Shown here piece by piece: positions 63,666 to 64,000 of a stretch of DNA of 64,000 bases. Both the position numbers and the translations under genes were made by a program. Origin of the DNA: CAUZIZ01 sp965218775 (GTDB lineage Bacteria > Acidobacteriota > UBA6911 > RPQK01 > JAJDTT01); contig CBDCLS010000005.1 in the NCBI GenBank assembly GCA_965218775.1, positions 806,001 to 870,000 on the forward strand, read 5' to 3'. Numbering within the stretch: position 1 is the stretch's first letter; each line of letters opens with the position of its first letter. The notes beneath the pieces were generated by a model that did no database searches, had not been told where the DNA came from, and worked only from the letters and a program-made list of their open reading frames with translations.

Positions 63666-63788
63666 TAGCTTCTCCTTGACCTAGGATTGAGATCCAATCG
63701 TTGATACTAACGGTATAGCATTAAGTAATGAACGCACAGTTGTATTATCGGCACCAGCCAGAAACTCTTTCTGGAAAGATACCAACGA

Positions 63789-64000
63789 CTATGCCTCGAA
63801 GCTCCGCTCTCTGTTCACTTTCGAGTCGCGAAGATAAGCAGCTAGACCTGCTTGACTGCGCTCGATGGCCGCCACTACAGTAACCAGCGTAAGGTCAATA
63901 AAGACCAGAGATTCGGGCGGCCTTGGATAGACAGACGGATCGCCCATCAGCCAGGGGGAGATGTTGTGGAGCAAAGGCCTCTCGGACAGACGGACCTCAC
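63789..64000 (-). CDS. C-terminal part of an unidentified protein, cut by window edge
   Basis: On the minus strand the frame is open from the window end to a stop at 63789, reading EVRLSERPLLHNISPWLMGD, then PSVYPRPPESLVFIDLTLVT and VVAAIERSQAGLAAYLRDSK. It continues beyond base 64000, so neither the start nor the family can be determined. The composition and frame look genuinely coding. It lies upstream of, and on the same strand as, the HDOD gene, with a 123-base gap. Confidence 0.5.
   Translation of the reverse strand, partial: EVRLSERPLLHNISPWLMGDPSVYPRPPESLVFIDLTLVTVVAAIERSQAGLAAYLRDSKVNRERSFEA

Overview
The window looks like chromosomal DNA from an Acidobacteriota-like, Gram-negative bacterium. 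The inference rests on two very large TonB-dependent receptors with an N-terminal carboxypeptidase-regulatory-like domain and a C-terminal aromatic residue, a crowd of twin-arginine-signal oxidoreductases and isomerases, and a multicopper oxidase, all typical of Solibacter/Bryobacter-like or sponge-associated Acidobacteriota. No rRNA, tRNA, CRISPR array or phage was seen. The taxonomy is inference only.

Layout. 1-2.5 kb: a cut IS4-type element, then an M6-peptidase gene broken by an IS256 element. 2.5-22 kb: a carbohydrate/sugar-acid region with a dihydrodipicolinate-synthase-family enzyme, three Gfo/Idh/MocA oxidoreductases, a GH42-like glycosidase, two enolase-superfamily enzymes, a DUF4432 mutarotase-like protein, a beta-propeller glycosidase-like protein, a multicopper oxidase and a frameshifted TIM-barrel isomerase. 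22.5-30 kb: an MFS transporter, an oxidoreductase-SelD fusion, a Bcp peroxiredoxin and a TonB receptor. 30-38 kb: a large human-PFAS-like PurL with one frameshift, facing away from an alkylglycerone-phosphate-synthase / SDR / YjbQ operon. 38-45 kb: a TIM-barrel protein, a membrane sulfatase-like protein and a graveyard of IS3, DDE and IS91 pieces around a broken glycosyltransferase. 45-54 kb: a second beta-propeller protein, a SagB-type double nitroreductase, and a TonB receptor interrupted by an IS1380 element. 54-62 kb: a co-directional run of a phosphotriesterase-family hydrolase, a glycoside-hydrolase-like protein, an OsmC protein, a MetE-like methyltransferase and a sugar ABC importer (ATPase plus permease). 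62-64 kb: an envelope-type fragment, an HDOD regulator and a cut gene at the edge.

The metabolic theme is uptake and breakdown of sugars and sugar acids. Nine proteins carry twin-arginine leaders, including families that are normally cytosolic (DHDPS, enolase, TIM-barrel isomerase), so part of this metabolism may take place in the periplasm.

The most unusual signal is in the repeats. Five non-coding miniature elements (158 to 189 bp; three of family A, two of family B) are flanked by YTAR four-base target duplications. In four of the five the target supplies the stop codon of a neighbouring gene, and in the fifth the stop codon is three bases away. The family A ends match 12 of 13 bases of the ends of the IS1380 element at 51.2-52.9 kb, which itself duplicated CTAG, so that element is a candidate mobiliser. 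A third, 79-bp hairpin repeat sits between two convergent gene pairs, and two inverted hexanucleotide (CCCTTG)n arrays lie at 16.7 and 59.2 kb.
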